A stretch of 64,000 nucleotides of DNA from Gnetum montanum (taxonomy: Eukaryota; Streptophyta; Gnetopsida; Gnetales; Gnetaceae), in the NCBI GenBank assembly GCA_015680685.1, contig MNCI01010504.1, forward strand, positions 383,235-447,234. Direction: 5' to 3'. Both the position numbers and the translations under genes were made by a program. Below the pieces are notes generated by a model. It saw only the letters and a list, made by a program, of their open reading frames with translations, made no database searches and was not told the origin of the DNA. Positions within the stretch are counted from its first letter, which is position 1; every line of letters starts with the position of its first letter. Shown here piece after piece: positions 46,946-59,559 of the stretch.

Positions 46946-47035
46946 GAGGTCTTAACTTAATGATAAGGCTCTTTGCTTGGTACTCTTAGGTCATAGGTTT
47001 TGATTATACTAGGTATCACTTAGTTATCAGTTTTT
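46946..47035 (+). mobile_element. tRNA-derived SINE-like copy 3 (truncated)
   Basis: The A-box-like TAACTTAATGATAAGG and B-box-like GGTTTTGATTATAC are spaced as in copies 1 and 2 (2649, 3025). The segment CTTTGCTTGGTACTCTTAGG matches CTTGGCTTGGTAACCCTAG of copy 2. It ends in a short T/A run. Confidence 0.5.
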
Positions 47036-48695
47036 TAAAAAAAAAATCCATAAAAACTTCTATAAATATCTTTACTTGTACTGTCAGTTTGGAAAAATAG
47101 CTTGTAAAGAAAATTTTACCTTATTTGACAAGAATATTGGTAATTCAAAAATTAAACATTATGTTGAGAAGTGGGTTACAATTAATGGCAAATATTCTCC
47201 ACCTAAGGTCAATCATGACCTACAATATGTACAATCATTTTCTATTAAACTTTCTTTTCCTACAAAATTTGGTATTTCACTAAAGCATTCTATTGCTACA
47301 TTTAATTCTTTTTTTATTTTAAGTATAAGCACAATTGTTGAAAGTGATGTAAATATTGTTAAGACTAGGACCATCCCCATACTAACAATTAATTTTCCTT
47401 TCTTGACTTTTCAAAGCGTAAATTGTAAGGTTATACCCCTCAGTAGACATCCTTAAAATTAAAAGGTTTTTTTCTTTCCATGTTGTTTTTGGTATTTTCT
47501 ACTTTGTATTATGTGATATACTCTAAAGTTTTCCTTATTATTGATATTATGTTTGGGGTTTGATACCTCCCCATCATCTAAGAAAAAATTTCAACTTTTT
47601 AACTAGTGAAATTGTAGATATTCAATCATAACTAATTACTTCTAGTAATGATTCTTGAAATGTAAAAAAGAGTTCAAATAACAAAGAATAGAAAAGGAGA
47701 GTTAGCATTAGTAAATGGATTTTAGTTTATCTTTAATAATAGAAAAGCATATACAAGGAATATACCATAATGTCCAAATTTAACCAAACAACCAATGCCC
47801 AAAAATAATAAATAGTTTTCAAATAAAAACATCAGCATTCACATCATCATGAAGTTTGAATTTAGATTCCTTCAATTTTTCAAACATACTCTTTGTGATT
47901 ACTCCACCAATAGCTTTAGCTTTCTTAACTAGTGATACTAGAACAATCTTTATAAAGGAAGGTAAGGTTGATAAAGATAAGGATTCACTAAGCATTAAGA
48001 AAAACATAATAACTTTAAGATCTTTTACTATTTTTGGTGCACCCATGTCAACCAATCACACTTTTATACATTGAATCATCAATGATGTTCTTTTTTCTAG
48101 AGTTAGGAGTGTTTAAACTCTAAAATTGTAATATTAATAGACTATTTTTCCAGCCAAACAAAAATCTAGCCATTAATAACATTCAATAAGATGATGGGCT
48201 ACTCTAAAGATTTTAACTTGAGCATAGCTTCCATTTCATTGTTTCCTTTCTCCAATCTACAACCTTTAATCATATTAATGTAAACATTTATGCTCACCAT
48301 TGCATATTCTCCCCTAAGAAGATAACCATATGGTTAAGTTATACAATTAGTTGTACCTTCAAATATTTTATTTAGCATGAATCAAACCTAGAAATGGGTA
48401 TGTTCTTTTCTTTCTTCAAAAATGTAAGCTCATCCTTTATCAACTTAGCTTCAGTGAGAGCCTTAGCCACACTATCTACTACTCTTTCAACTATATATTA
48501 GATAATTTTTCATTACTTCAAATATTATTCTTCAAAATGGACACCTCTTGATTTAATTCATTAAATATAATCAAAGTATATTTTCTATGTTTTACAAGTT
48601 AGAACTCTCTTCAACAAGTTTTCCCCTTATAATATCAATAGCTAATTCAAAACAAAATTTTCCTATATAATTGAATGATAGTAATCTACTCTATT
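47036..48695. other. Unassigned intergenic DNA
   Basis: No recognised gene. Two open frames overlap this area: 47076-47456 forward (126 codons) and 48055-47819 reverse (78 codons). The reverse strand from 48690 to 48200 reads partly like a charged, helix-rich protein (for example ELAIDIIRGKLVEESSNL) and might be another decayed ORF3 or similar. The match is too weak to assign. Confidence 0.35.
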
Positions 48696-49507
48696 TGATG
48701 AGTAATGAAAGTTCCCTATGCTCAACCATATAAATCATAAGCATGTGTATGCAATCCAATTGAATTCTATGGAACTTTGAACTAATAGTACCCTAGATAA
48801 TTAAGCATGACATTGTTGGTCATTTTTTCCTTGATCACCACTTGTGTAGCTCAATGGGTATGGTTGAGTGTGATTTAGGTGTAAAATGTTTTCATTTTTA
48901 TTATTTTTATGATTAAAATATTAATTTCTAACTAACTATGGAACTAAGAGTAATCTAAACTAGCCTAAGTGTGAAGCATCCGTTCCCTTTCTCTATTCGC
49001 ATCTTGAACTTATACTAATGTTGCTAGGTTACCAAATGGTTACTGCTAGGTGTACAAAGTATCCATTACTGGGATTATTAAACATTAATATTTTATGTTT
49101 TGAGTGGTCATACTTCCATGATTATGGAATAAAATATTTATTATCTAAGCATTAAAAAGTAAATTTCTGGAAATAAAGTAAAGCTATTTCAAGTGCTACA
49201 ATGGAGGGAATTAATCTTGATTTTATTGTCGAAATCTTGAAGTATCCAAGTACATCATGTATTTGAATAAAATTATATTCAATTAATTCTATCCATGCTA
49301 TGGGCACTCAAAGTTAAATTTTTCTAAGTCTTACAAATAGAAATTACAAGTGTTCAACTACTACTATAACCCAAGATTCCATAAGTGTAGGTGGTGTGCA
49401 AATTTAAATAAGCAAAGGCTTAAATCACATCAACACAACTTGGTTGTGTCAATACATAAGCATCAATGCATGTCTATCGATGTAGTGGACTTATTTAGAC
49501 TTCATCA
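48696..49507 (-). repeat. Element D 3' LTR
   Basis: 812 bp, bounded on the forward strand by TGATGAGT (48696) and GACTTCATCA (49507). U3 (reverse strand) carries CATCGATAGACATGC / TTGATGC words related to those of A. It is flanked by CTATT on the left and by the polypurine tract on the right. Confidence 0.8.
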
Positions 49508-49520
49508 TACCTCCATGAAT
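49508..49520 (-). promoter_or_regulatory. Element D 3' polypurine tract
   Basis: Reverse strand AATTCATGGAGGTA, directly before the 3' LTR. Confidence 0.6.
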
Positions 49521-49649
49521 TATTGAAATCTCATCTTGAAGTGAATAAATGTGGGATTGATATGTTTATAAAATTTGGAAAGTATGAAACTAAACTACTA
49601 GCTGATTAACATTTTAACAAACTTTAAGTTCGGCATTACAAAATTAAGT

Positions 49650-52370
49650 ATCTCAAAATTGGACACAATATAAATTAGACCACGCATTGCTATAGAAAAA
49701 TGGCCAGGATAGAGTCTTCAAGCTATGCTAGAAGGTGGAGGCTCTTGTGGCTATAGTGGTCTCTCCTCATGTCTTGGATCTACTAGTGGCCTTGGCTACC
49801 TTATTGCTATCACTACTACTTCTAAAAACTTGAAGGCATCCAATAGTACCTTCATCTATTCTTCCATGCTTTATGGATCTTTAATAGTCTAGGTAACATT
49901 GCCTAGATTTGTTAGTGTTGGAACATCCCATGGGAAAGGTAGGATTAGAAGCATCTACTTCATGTTAATAAATCAAGCTACAAATTTCTTCCATTTGATG
50001 TTGAATGTTTGCACAAGGTTTTGTAGCTTCTCTTAATTAATCATTTTCTTGGTCAAGTTCTTAGCAATTGATTTTTGATCTTTGAACTTCCTCTTGAGAA
50101 TTTCAAGCTTTGTATTAACTACAAGTTTCTATTTAATTTCTTTGTGAGGCTTAAACTTCACCTTGTAGAGGAGGTAGGAGTTACCACTTATTTCTCGAAT
50201 TCTAGTTATCATCACCTTGTAATAAGCATCATTAAGTTCACATATCAAAGGTTGGATAACTCCATATATTTTATTATTTCCTTGATCTATAACCTCTTCA
50301 GGAATATACTGACCTAGTTGTATGCATTCAACCCATCAAAGATGGACTATCATACATCCTTTCTTTGCTGGAGTTGCTGGACGGCATCATTCATCTTGGC
50401 CTTTCCTAATTTGATCTATTTTCATTTACCTCATTGTGTATTTTTACCTAGTCCCTGTAATGATTCTTCACCTTCTCATACTCATGGGCTTTATTCTTTC
50501 ATGTGGTAATTTCAATGGAGAGCTGTTGGCAAATAGCATGTACCACCTTCATTGAGAGATTTCTATTCTCAATAGCCAACCTCTTGACATCTTAGTTCAC
50601 CCTAGCACATTATTTGTCCTATTGCTTGATGTATTCTAGTAGATGCTCCGTTTGGACCTTAAATTTCTATAGGTGCTAATTTTCCTTAGTTAGAAGTATA
50701 TTTTCTCGATGCATATCAAGGAGGTCATTCTTTATGATAGTCAACATGGTATTTGACAATGATGCATCACAAACAACATGTTAATTGACATCTTCAATCT
50801 CTTTTAATTTTCTTTGAAGATCTTGAAAAGCTTTCTCTTGTAAGCTCTAGCCATAGAATGATAAGAACTAACAAGCAAGCTTTAAGTTCTAAAACCTCCA
50901 CTACCAACCTCTAATTGATTCTAGTAGCTACCTTGAGTTGCACCTATGCAATGAAAGGTTTGTCCCTTATCTCTAGCAACTATGAATAGGTTGCTTATAT
51001 ATCTTCTAGAATATTGAAGATCTCTAGAACTAGTTACCTAGCTATGACTAGTCATTCTATCACCTCCTATTATTGCACTACACTGATTCCCATACTCATG
51101 ACTTTTGTAAACACTTGGATGTCTACCATGGTAGTAATATTTGAAATGGATGCTGCAGAAGCTCTTAAGGCTTCTTCGACTTTATTAGCAACCATCTTAG
51201 CAATTGTCTCTTGGCCCTTATATGGTATCAACAAGACTAGAATACCTTCCCCCTACTTCAACACAATGGAGAAAGCTATTCCCCATGGATGGACACTATA
51301 ACCTCTCATGTACTAGGATAAGCAAGAATAAGAGCCTAGTTTCTTTATGTAGAGAACAAGTTACCAAGATCATCTACTAGTTAGTTAATAGTCCTAGTAA
51401 CTTTGTTGAGATGGCTCATTCTTGAATAGTACATTGATGTCTCACCATTATCACTTCTAGAGGATTGCTAATGTAGTTTTTCCTTAAGTTTACGTAGATG
51501 GTCATCTATTGTTATCATTTCTAGTAGCAGTGGCGGTGGTGGAGGTGGTGCTTCTTCTTGAAACTTGGTAGAGACCTTATCTTTCATCATTTTCTACTAA
51601 GATGTGGCAAGGATCCTATGAATTGTATCATTAAAATATTATGATATTATTCCCATTTTGCATAATTTTTTGATAAGGCAAAGGAAGGGAAGTGTCTTCT
51701 TATCTTTTTCATTTTTTTCAAATCTCTTCTCAATCTCTAGAAAAATGAGTTGGGGTAGGTTGATAGGAAATTTTTCGCTTAGAGTTATGCAATCTTAAAA
51801 TACACTCTCTCTACCTTGGTAAGGGCATTGTACTCCTTATGGTTTACTCCATGGAAGTACTAAGTCCATTTTTTTTTACCTTTGCATTTTCTTATGTTGA
51901 CATCTTTATAAGCTTTGTCCTAATGTTGGATAATCTCAGAGCCTCTGCTATGATTTCCATTGAGTAGGAGATGATAATATCTTTAATTTTTACTATTCCA
52001 TCTTCCTAGTGGTTGTTCCAAAAGAAAAATTTTATTCAAGTACTATTTTCCATTGGTGAATGTGGTGGGTCACAGAAGTGACACTTGTAACTATACATGG
52101 GCCTCCACTGGTGCAAACTCTAAGAAGGATCCAAAGATATATTCTTGGAGAACTATACTTTGGATCTTATCTTGATAGACCTCTATTAATTTAACCTTTA
52201 GGTTTATCTTGGATCTTGGTGTCTCATCTTGGCTTGATTGTCTTAACTCCATGGTGGAAATCTAGTAGATAGATTCTACCTTGGGTACTACTCTCAAAGG
52301 CCCCATGGCATGGGTTGCCTCAACAACTTGCTCTTATTATTATTGTTATTGTCTTTCTTCTCTTGGTTGT
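49650..52370 (-). pseudogene. Element D ORF3 (unknown accessory protein)
   Basis: The most complete second copy of ORF3, about 900 codons on the reverse strand with many stops. In order: the VLQEYIFGSFLEFAP block (about 52160-52100), KEYNALTKVERVYFKIA (51845-51800), INLPQLIFLEIEKRFEKNEKDKKTLPFLCLIKKLCK (51770-51665), the Pro-rich link with a run of Pro codons (51560-51525), coiled-coil-like sequence (51300-50100), and the PFPWDVPTLT...EExMKVLLDAF C-terminal block (49960-49850). Order and spacing match A, so the ORF was a stable family component. No catalytic motif or membrane span is recognised. Confidence 0.65.
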
Positions 52371-53281
52371 TGATGAGGAAATCACCCAATCTTTGTATAA
52401 TATTCAATGTATTTTTATGTGTGTATGTCTTATTTGTATGTGTCTTCTTATGTTATCCTTGTTGGTAATGATTCTAGGATGTTTTGACATGTTTGAACAT
52501 GTTTAGAAATAATTTTGATGTGTTCATGGGGTTATAGGATCAATGGAAACCTTTTTAAATATGTTTGAATGTTCCAAATCTTAAAATAAGCATCTTTATT
52601 TTTAACCTTGCTAGGATAGATGTCTCCTCTACAAGATAGATGTCTTCCCTATAAGATAATGTCTTATCTAGAAGCAAGACATCTGCACTAGATGCAAGAC
52701 ATCTTACAACTCATTTTCACATAAGCAAAACATCTCCTTTGACCACAAGACATCTACTATAGTAAATAAAAAAAGTTAATTTTTATTTTTGAATGCAAAG
52801 GAAGATGAAATGTCACACAAGAAGCTATAAATAAGTGTCCAAGGCTTGAGTTTTGGCAAGAGAGTTAAGTGAGAGATTTAAGAGGTTTCTTAAGAACTTG
52901 TGCAAGTTTGTGTAAGAGAGTTTGAGTGTAAGTAAGAAGGGATTGTATTTGGACATTGTGTTCATTTGAGTGAGAGGTAAGGAAGAGCACTTGAGAGAGA
53001 TTTAGATAATATCTTATAAGTATCTTATCTTGAGCTAATGCTTCATGTGTAAGCATTGAAGATTATGAGAGGAAATTTGTGGCCTCTAAGATCCTTGGAC
53101 AATGTATAAGTTAAGGTCAGCTCCTCATCTTTGATGTATTTCTCTATATTTAAAAATTTTTCTTAATAAAAGGGATAATTTTCTCCATTTACTTGTGTTA
53201 TTCTTGTTTTCTAAGCTTAATTTGCTTAGGAAACTTGTGGAATGGATACTTTTTGAATCTATTGAGGTAGGCTCTACATCA
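52371..53281 (+). repeat. Element G 5' LTR
   Basis: Similarity to D's ORF3 stops near 52370, and TGATGAGG starts here. The LTR ends CTCTACATCA at 53281, just before a primer site. A TATA box lies at 52825 (CTATAAATAAG). U3 contains about seven AGACATCT / AGATGTCT words. The sequence does not resemble the LTRs of A-F, so this is another family. The left border is inferred and may be off by some tens of bases. Confidence 0.55.
52617..52755 (+). repeat. AGACATCT-type repeats in U3 of element G
   Basis: AGATGTCT or its complement AGACATCT (some copies with one change) occurs about seven times in 140 bp in both orientations, about 70-200 bp upstream of the TATA box. The spacing is what U3 enhancer repeats often show. 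Confidence 0.7.
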
Positions 53282-53284
53282 TAT

Positions 53285-53296
53285 TAGTATCAAAGT
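53285..53296 (+). promoter_or_regulatory. Element G primer binding site (initiator tRNA-Met type)
   Basis: TAGTATCAAAGT compared with TGGTATCAGAGC, the usual plant initiator tRNA-Met complement. All three differences are G to A or C to T. Confidence 0.6.
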
Positions 53297-53884
53297 GCTT
53301 GGTTTGGAGGTTTTCACACTTGAATTGTTGATCATCATCAAGCTTATGAAGACTTTTGAAGCTTTACAGCTACTTCGGTTTTAAATCACCTAAGAATGGT
53401 AAGATTACTTTGATCTTGTAAGGTCAAGTTTCTTTTTGATAATTGAACATCCATTTGTTTAAAATGCTATAGTTTGAATCCAATTACATCTTCATTACAC
53501 CTTTCATTAGGGTTTAGTACCTTGTTACCTTAAATTAAAAGGAATTTCTTGAAGATTTCATCTTGTTGTTTTAAGCTTTTACCTTTAGCTTTATGAAAGA
53601 TATGACACCTATGAAGAAGATAAATCAAGAGCTTGGAAAAGAGCTTCAAGAGATTAAAGAGTCCTTTAAGGATTTTATGGCTAAAATGAAATATTTCCTT
53701 CCCAATGTAAAGGTCTTTAAGAAACAAGATTTACAGAATCTTCAAGAATAAGTGAAGAGGATATTAAAGCAGAGAATTCTTTTGCACCTTTGATAAGATA
53801 ATTAGGAGAAATGATCAAACAACTCTAAGGAAAGAAGAGACTATAACTTAAAGTTATGAGCAAAGTTTTCATTTTCTTCATAAT
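53297..53884 (+). pseudogene. Element G leader and start of gag
   Basis: After an untranslated leader, a reading frame near 53600-53750 gives MTPMKKINQELGKELQEIKESFKDFMAKMKYFLPN, a charged helical start like that of some plant gag proteins. It has a stop at 53749 and is cut at 53884 by element F. The family cannot be named from this much. Confidence 0.4.
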
Positions 53885-54713
53885 TGATGAGTCATCATCG
53901 TTTGCCTGCATCAACAAGATCCCATCAACATGTGGTTTGTTGCATTAACGTGAATGCATTGATGTAATGTCTTGTCTTGCCTATAAATATGCACTCACTA
54001 GCCGCATTTATGGCATTCATTCATTAGTAACATGGTAGAGCTCTTGCATTTTGATCTTTCAAGAGTTAGAATATTTTCTAAGTGCCCACAGTAGGAGTGA
54101 GAACTCTACAAATCTTTATTTGAGCACTAATATATATGAGCACCTTAGTGTGAATGGCAATAAAGAGGAGCCTCCTTCATAAACCTTACAACACTTGGAC
54201 TTAGCTTAATGTTTACTTAATGCATTTATTATTCATGTATTTTATTTTAATCCATTCAATTAATTAATTAACTTTGGATAATTAATACACATAAGTATGA
54301 TCATCTCAAGCATGAGATTAACGCTTGGTAATCCAAGTGGTGGTTAACACTTGGTAACCCAATAGCATTGTAATGTGTTCAAGATGTGTACAACAGATGA
54401 GAATAGATGCTTATGTTAGGGTTAGCTAAGAATTAGTTATTCATTAGATTAATTAAAAATTTAATTATTTAATTTTCAACACTTTGGAGAATTAAAAAAA
54501 ACATAAAAGTGATAAAAATCATATGCCTTAATTATACTTAACCATACCTTTGCAATTCACAAGTGAAACTAAGAAGACAACGATCATGTCCATTAGATTC
54601 ACTACCTAGACCTTGTGTTCTTACAGAGCTAAAGTCTATGACATTCAATCAAATCACTTGGTGAATGCTAGTAATTCATATGGTTGGGTGTAAGAACTAC
54701 TCGCTACTCATCA
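53885..54713 (+). repeat. Element F 5' LTR
   Basis: 829 bp, TGATGAGTCATCATCG to GCTACTCATCA. U3 carries CATCAACAAGATCCCATCAAC-type words, TATA at 53977 (CTATAAATATG) and an AATAAAG signal near 54160. It is followed by the primer site. Confidence 0.85.
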
Positions 54714-54714
54714 T

Positions 54715-54731
54715 TAATGCCATTGCTGGGG
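54715..54731 (+). promoter_or_regulatory. Element F primer binding site
   Basis: TAATGCCATTGCTGGGG, one base after the LTR. Compared with TGGCGCCGTTGCCGGGG it shows mostly transition changes. Confidence 0.65.
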
Positions 54732-54864
54732 GTCTTAGTTAGCTACATGCACTACCTAGGAGTTAGTGAAATTATATAACAACCTTGTAATGAACCCTAA
54801 AGTCAATGTCATTAAGAAATATAATAATAACAATAAGAGCACACTATTTTTCTTTTAATCTAAT

Positions 54865-56061
54865 ATGGCTTCTTCTCACAAGGAAAATTCTCCACCATCA
54901 TATAAAGGTCATTCCAATTAGCAAAGACATGAAGGATCAAAACCACATGTGCCATAGTAATGTAGAGTGGTCCATACTCATCCAAATTAGTATATTCTAG
55001 ACTTCACCTTCATCTTGCATCAAGATGAATAGCTATAGTGAAGAGACATGAAGGACAACATTGTGTTTCCACCTAATTAATCAGTTCCTAAGATGATACT
55101 CCAAACTCTCAAGAAATTGAGCATTGAAAGGCTCAATGTTGTTGAGTATGTTGTGTAGGACCATGACTATTGGGATTATCATGCCCCTGAGGCATAATGA
55201 AAGAAAGATCAGCAATAGGAGATTCACTATTAAGCATCAAAGAAAAAATAATTCACAAACCCCTTGTTCTTGCTAGGACAAAAGAAAGGTAAGGATCCCT
55301 TCTCTAGGGATTCTAAAAATACTGATTCTCCTTCTCTCTTCTTTAACGAAGGGGATCCTAACTAGAATTTATAGTCCATTGTAAACAATCCTAGTTCAAG
55401 AAAGAATGGATCCCAGGACCATGAGGGCTCCAAAGGAGGGAGTTAATTAGGAATTTGAACAAGCATCACAACAAAGATAAACATGGTGATCATGGCTGTG
55501 ACCAAAGGAGAAAAAGTAGCAGGCACTGTGTTGATGCTAGATCTCCTCCCTCTTCACCTTTGATGTTTTCATCTTCTTCCTCCTCCAATTTTGACCAAAG
55601 CTGCAGAGGGCAAGACCATGATGAAGATGATAGAAAAGACAGAGATGATTGTAAGGCTTTCCAGAACAATAAAGATCAAGGGCATGGGAAATCAAGGAAG
55701 GCTCACCACTATGAACAAAGAGGCAAAAGAGGGCATCATAGGCATTATGTCCATCATAGAGGCCATGACTATGATGATCCTTTACTTGAAATAAGAAACA
55801 TACTAAACATTGTAAAGGCCATGAGGATTCCAATGAGAAGTGTGAAAGACAACAAAATCAAATGATTGGACATGAACAATATCACCAAATTTGAAGGGGG
55901 ATACAATTTTGATCCACAAAATCATCTCCAAGCCTTTCATGATGCTTGTCCCTTACAGAACATTAAAAATGAATGGCAAAAATTAAAGTTGTTCCCTCAG
56001 ATACTCATCAAGGAGGCTGAAAGTTGGTACTAGTTCTTAGAACTAGAATCAATTACACAAT
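54865..56061 (+). pseudogene. gag: Element F gag, left part, split by element E
   Basis: It starts at MASSHKENS. The His/Arg/Asp-rich low-complexity part is open at 55455-55865 (136 codons), followed by NNITKFEGGYNFDPQNHLQAFHDACP and a KLFPQILIKEAESWY-like segment up to LELESIT. The frame is interrupted at 56061 by element E and continues at 63239. A few stops are present. Confidence 0.8.
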
Positions 56062-56849
56062 TGATGAGCCACGATATCGCATACATGATATCACATACAC
56101 AATATCGTGTCCTGCCTCATCTTCTATAAATAAGAGGTGGCACCATTTTTCCAGGATAGTTAGACTTAGACCCTTAGCCAGATTCTTACAGTTTATTCAT
56201 TCTAGAGTTAGAATTATTTCTATGTGCCCACAGTAGGATTCATAGAGTGAACGGATCTTTATTCGAACAATTTGTACCCGAGCACCATTTTGTGTACGGT
56301 AATAAAGACGAACTTTATGATAAACCTTGTAGCATATAGATTAAGCTAATTAGTAATTAATCATTATTTCATTCTTTCCTAGTTAATTAATATCTCTCTC
56401 AACCTTCAACCCTCTTAGTTAAATACACTCAGTACGACCGCTTCAAGCATGTGTGTAGCGCTTGGTAACCCAATGACGATTAGCGTTTGGTAATCCCAGC
56501 AACGTTGCACTAGTTCAGGATGTGTACGACAAGTGGGAACGGATACTAGTGTTAGGAAAATTTAGAAACTAGTTAATGAATAGTTAATGTAAGTTAGCCA
56601 CTCAGTTCTCTCTCCCTCTCCCTTATTAGCAGAAGACATAAAAAATATAAAAGCTATAAAAATCATATACCTCAAGCTTACTTAACCATACAATCGTGAC
56701 AATACAAGTAAGTTTGGGAAGACAACGATTGATTAACCCTGAGTGTTCCATTAAGGCATGTAAGCACTTAGTCCTTGGAGTTTGACCGGATCGTGCATGA
56801 AACACTCATATTCGTATGGTTGAGTGTAGGGGTACCTCGCCACTCATCA
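56062..56849 (+). repeat. Element E 5' LTR
   Basis: 788 bp, TGATGAGCCACGATATCG to CGCCACTCATCA. U3 has three GATATC-type words (GATATCGCATACAT, GATATCACATACAC, AATATCGTGTCC). TATA lies at 56124 (CTATAAATAAG) and AATAAAG near 56300. Confidence 0.9.
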
Positions 56850-56850
56850 T

Positions 56851-56868
56851 TGGCACCATTGTTGGGGA
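56851..56868 (+). promoter_or_regulatory. Element E primer binding site
   Basis: TGGCACCATTGTTGGGGA, with only three transition differences from the tRNA-Asp complement. The best preserved in the window. Confidence 0.85.
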
Positions 56869-56993
56869 CTTAGTTGTTTGTGCACTACTTAGAACATAGG
56901 AAATCATTTATATCATTGGAACATTAGAACGAACCCTTAGGGTTAATCAAAGAAAGATAAGACAATGATACATCGCACACCAAACAAGACAAA

Positions 56994-58925
56994 ATGTCTT
57001 TTGCTTCTCATAAGAGCACTTCACCACCTAGGACTAACACAAGAGGTAGTTGACAGTATAATACACTTAACCAAGATCTGCCAGTTCCTCAACAATTTTG
57101 TGTCGTATATACTCATCTCGATGAGTATCTACCCAATTTCACCTTTATTCTCCACCAAGATGAACAACTATGTTTGAAAGACTTGGAAGGTAACATAGTG
57201 TTACCTCCAGACCGATCAGTCCCAAAAATGCTCCTTCGTGCTCTCACATGAATAGGCACGCCACTTGTCTACGCAGAATATGTTGCATGTGATCATAACA
57301 CAAGGGACTATCATCTCACAAAAGCACAACATCAAAGGGACTTGCGACAGGAGAGATACCATACATCTTTGAAGGGTAAATGGCCCCATGATGCTCCACA
57401 CATTTTGAGCGAAATTGAGAATGGTGAACCTACTTCAACAGGTTCCCCACGAAATGATGTTCCTCCTCCTAACATTGGTCAAGAGGTAGTGTATCAGAAC
57501 CTCTACTCTACTATTCACAACTTTGGTTCTGATACCCACGAACACGAAGTGTTCAATGAGGGAACACGAACACACGATAAGGGTAGACGTTCTGATCGTG
57601 ATCACGATTGAGGCTGAGACTACCGAAGAGAAGGTAGAAAACACCATCATGGCGATGGTTCTCCTTCTTCTTCACCTTCATCATCATCTTCATCCTTTCC
57701 TTCAATTTCCAAACGCAATCATAGGGAAACCAATCATGAGGATAAGGGAAAACAAAGTGAAAAAAATTGACGAGACAATCGAGAACGAGGATGAGGGCAC
57801 TATAAGGAATCAAGGCATAGAAGAAGCGAGAGTAGGGAACTGCGTAGATACCATAGACACCATGAACAAGATGATCATGAAGAACCCCTACTCACAACTA
57901 GAAGCATGCTAGATATAACGAAGGCCTTAAGAGTTCTAACAAGGCACCAAAAGGATAGTAGGATCAAGAGGTTAGACATGAACAACATCCCACGATTTGA
58001 AGGGGGATACAACGTTGATCTTCAAAATCATTTACAGGCATTCCATGATGCATGTGCCTTGCAAAACATAGAAAATGAATGGCAAAAACTAAAGTTGTTC
58101 CCAAGGACACTAGTGAAAGAAGCTGAAAGCTAGTAATGGTCCTTAGAATCGAAATCCATTGGAAGGTGGAGTACAATGTTAGAACTATTCAATGATAAGT
58201 ACCAAACATACTCCGTAGTGTCTAACCTATGAAAGAAAATCCAAGGATGGAAGCAAGGAAATCATGAACCCTTGGATGCTACCATGGGCCGCTATTATGC
58301 ACTATTATATCGTTGCCCTGGCCATGGTTATTCGCAATGGGATCAACTACACCATCTCGTGGATGGACTTAGGCATGAAACAAGAAGAACCCTTGGGACT
58401 TATGCCCAAGCAAGGTTATTGGAGCTTAGGTCTCATCAGATTCATAGATTGCTAGAGCAAGTAGCCAAAGAAGAAGGTGAGCTACAAAAGAGAGAAAGTG
58501 TGGAAGAATACAACCGAGATCCTTCTCTCCAAAAAAGGGGAGTGAGATTTTGCGAGGAGGAAAAAGAGTCATCACTCGAAGAGATGGTGAATAGGAAAAC
58601 TTTGTCTCTCCAAAAGTTAACAATAGAAGTATCAGCAAAGGTAGTCCAAATGTGGGACTCCCTGGATAGTAGGTTTAAAACTATTCTTAAAATTGTAGAA
58701 AAGTCTAGGGAGCGAGGTAGTGACCGCGACAAAAAGAAAAAGAGAGAAGTGGAAAATGCATGTAACAAGGGTAAGGGCAAAATCGCCATCACAGAATAGG
58801 TTGTGAATTTAGACACAGACAATGATGGTGGATGCGATATATGCCAATATGACCATCCTAAGGGATTTTGCCTAGTGATCACACATCTACAAGAGTCTGG
58901 GATGTCTGCACTCAACCCATGACTA
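56994..58925 (+). pseudogene. gag: Element E gag
   Basis: It starts at MSFASHKS. Blocks are YTHLDEYLPNFTFILHQDEQL (57110-57170), a Ser/Arg-rich segment, MNNIPRFEGGYNVDLQNHLQAFHDACALQNIENEWQKLKLFPRTLVKEAES (57980-58130), and a 175-codon open stretch 58272-58799 (MGRYYALLYRCPGHGYSQWDQLHHL...QIHRLLEQVAKEEGELQKRE). It closes with the zinc-knuckle-like CDICQYDHPKGF (58835-58870). Few stops are present (for example at 58131), so it is close to readable. Confidence 0.85.
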
Positions 58926-59338
58926 AATAAATGGCAAGCACCTCGATGGTTACCTTATCCCCAAGGTAACCCAAGGTAGTTCCACCAACCTTCAACATAC
59001 TATCCAAGTGGAACTCCAACACAACCCATTGAGCAACATCAATAGTGGAAATACCCACAGTCATGGGGGATGCCACCACCAAGGCAACAATGCCCCTACC
59101 GGCAACCTAACCCATATGGCTACTACGTGAAGCATCCAATCTCTCCACGTGACTCTGTTAGGCACATTACACCATAACGTCACTACCAAGCCCATGAGTA
59201 TTATAGAATTCCTTCTCCTAGGGAAGATAACCCACAAACATACCATCCTTCAAATCTATCTACAACTCTCACACCAATAGCTCCATTACCACCTGCTCCA
59301 GCAATGCAAGGGGAACTCCCTACTCAACCACAGCAATG

Positions 59339-59462
59339 CTATGAAGAAAAGACCTTTCTTCAAAACCAACAATCCAACCTGCTATTGGTTCTGAAAATCG
59401 TATGAAGAAAAGACCTTTCTTCAAAACCAACAGTCCAACCAAGCCCTTACAACCACAAGCGG
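59339..59462 (+). repeat. 61-bp tandem duplication in element E
   Basis: ATGAAGAAAAGACCTTTCTT at 59341 recurs at 59402 with near identity over about 40 bases (period 61 bp). It lies between gag and protease, in the linker coding for KKRPFFKTNxPTxP. Confidence 0.9.
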
Positions 59463-59559
59463 TTGAACCTCTGAATACCTCCCCATCAAATAAAGCTTCA
59501 GAGCTCCCTTCAAACTAAACACCGAGCTCAACGTATACGATTATGTTAACACATGTTGT

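Larger units (their letters stand above)
48696..52370 (-). mobile_element. Element D: 3' part of a reverse-strand Ty3/gypsy element
   Basis: The 3' LTR, polypurine tract and a complete-length ORF3 are visible. The part upstream of ORF3 (gag-pol, 5' LTR) would lie right of the nested insertions G, F and E and is outside the window. D is cut at 52370 by element G. It belongs with A, C and H, the ORF3-bearing form. Confidence 0.75.

Noticed and set aside
47076-47456. 126-codon open frame
   Set aside because: No motif and no copy elsewhere in the window; overlaps intergenic repeat DNA.
47819-48055. 78-codon reverse-strand open frame that reads protein-like
   Set aside because: Composition is suggestive, but alignment to ORF3 or any known family by eye is too weak.
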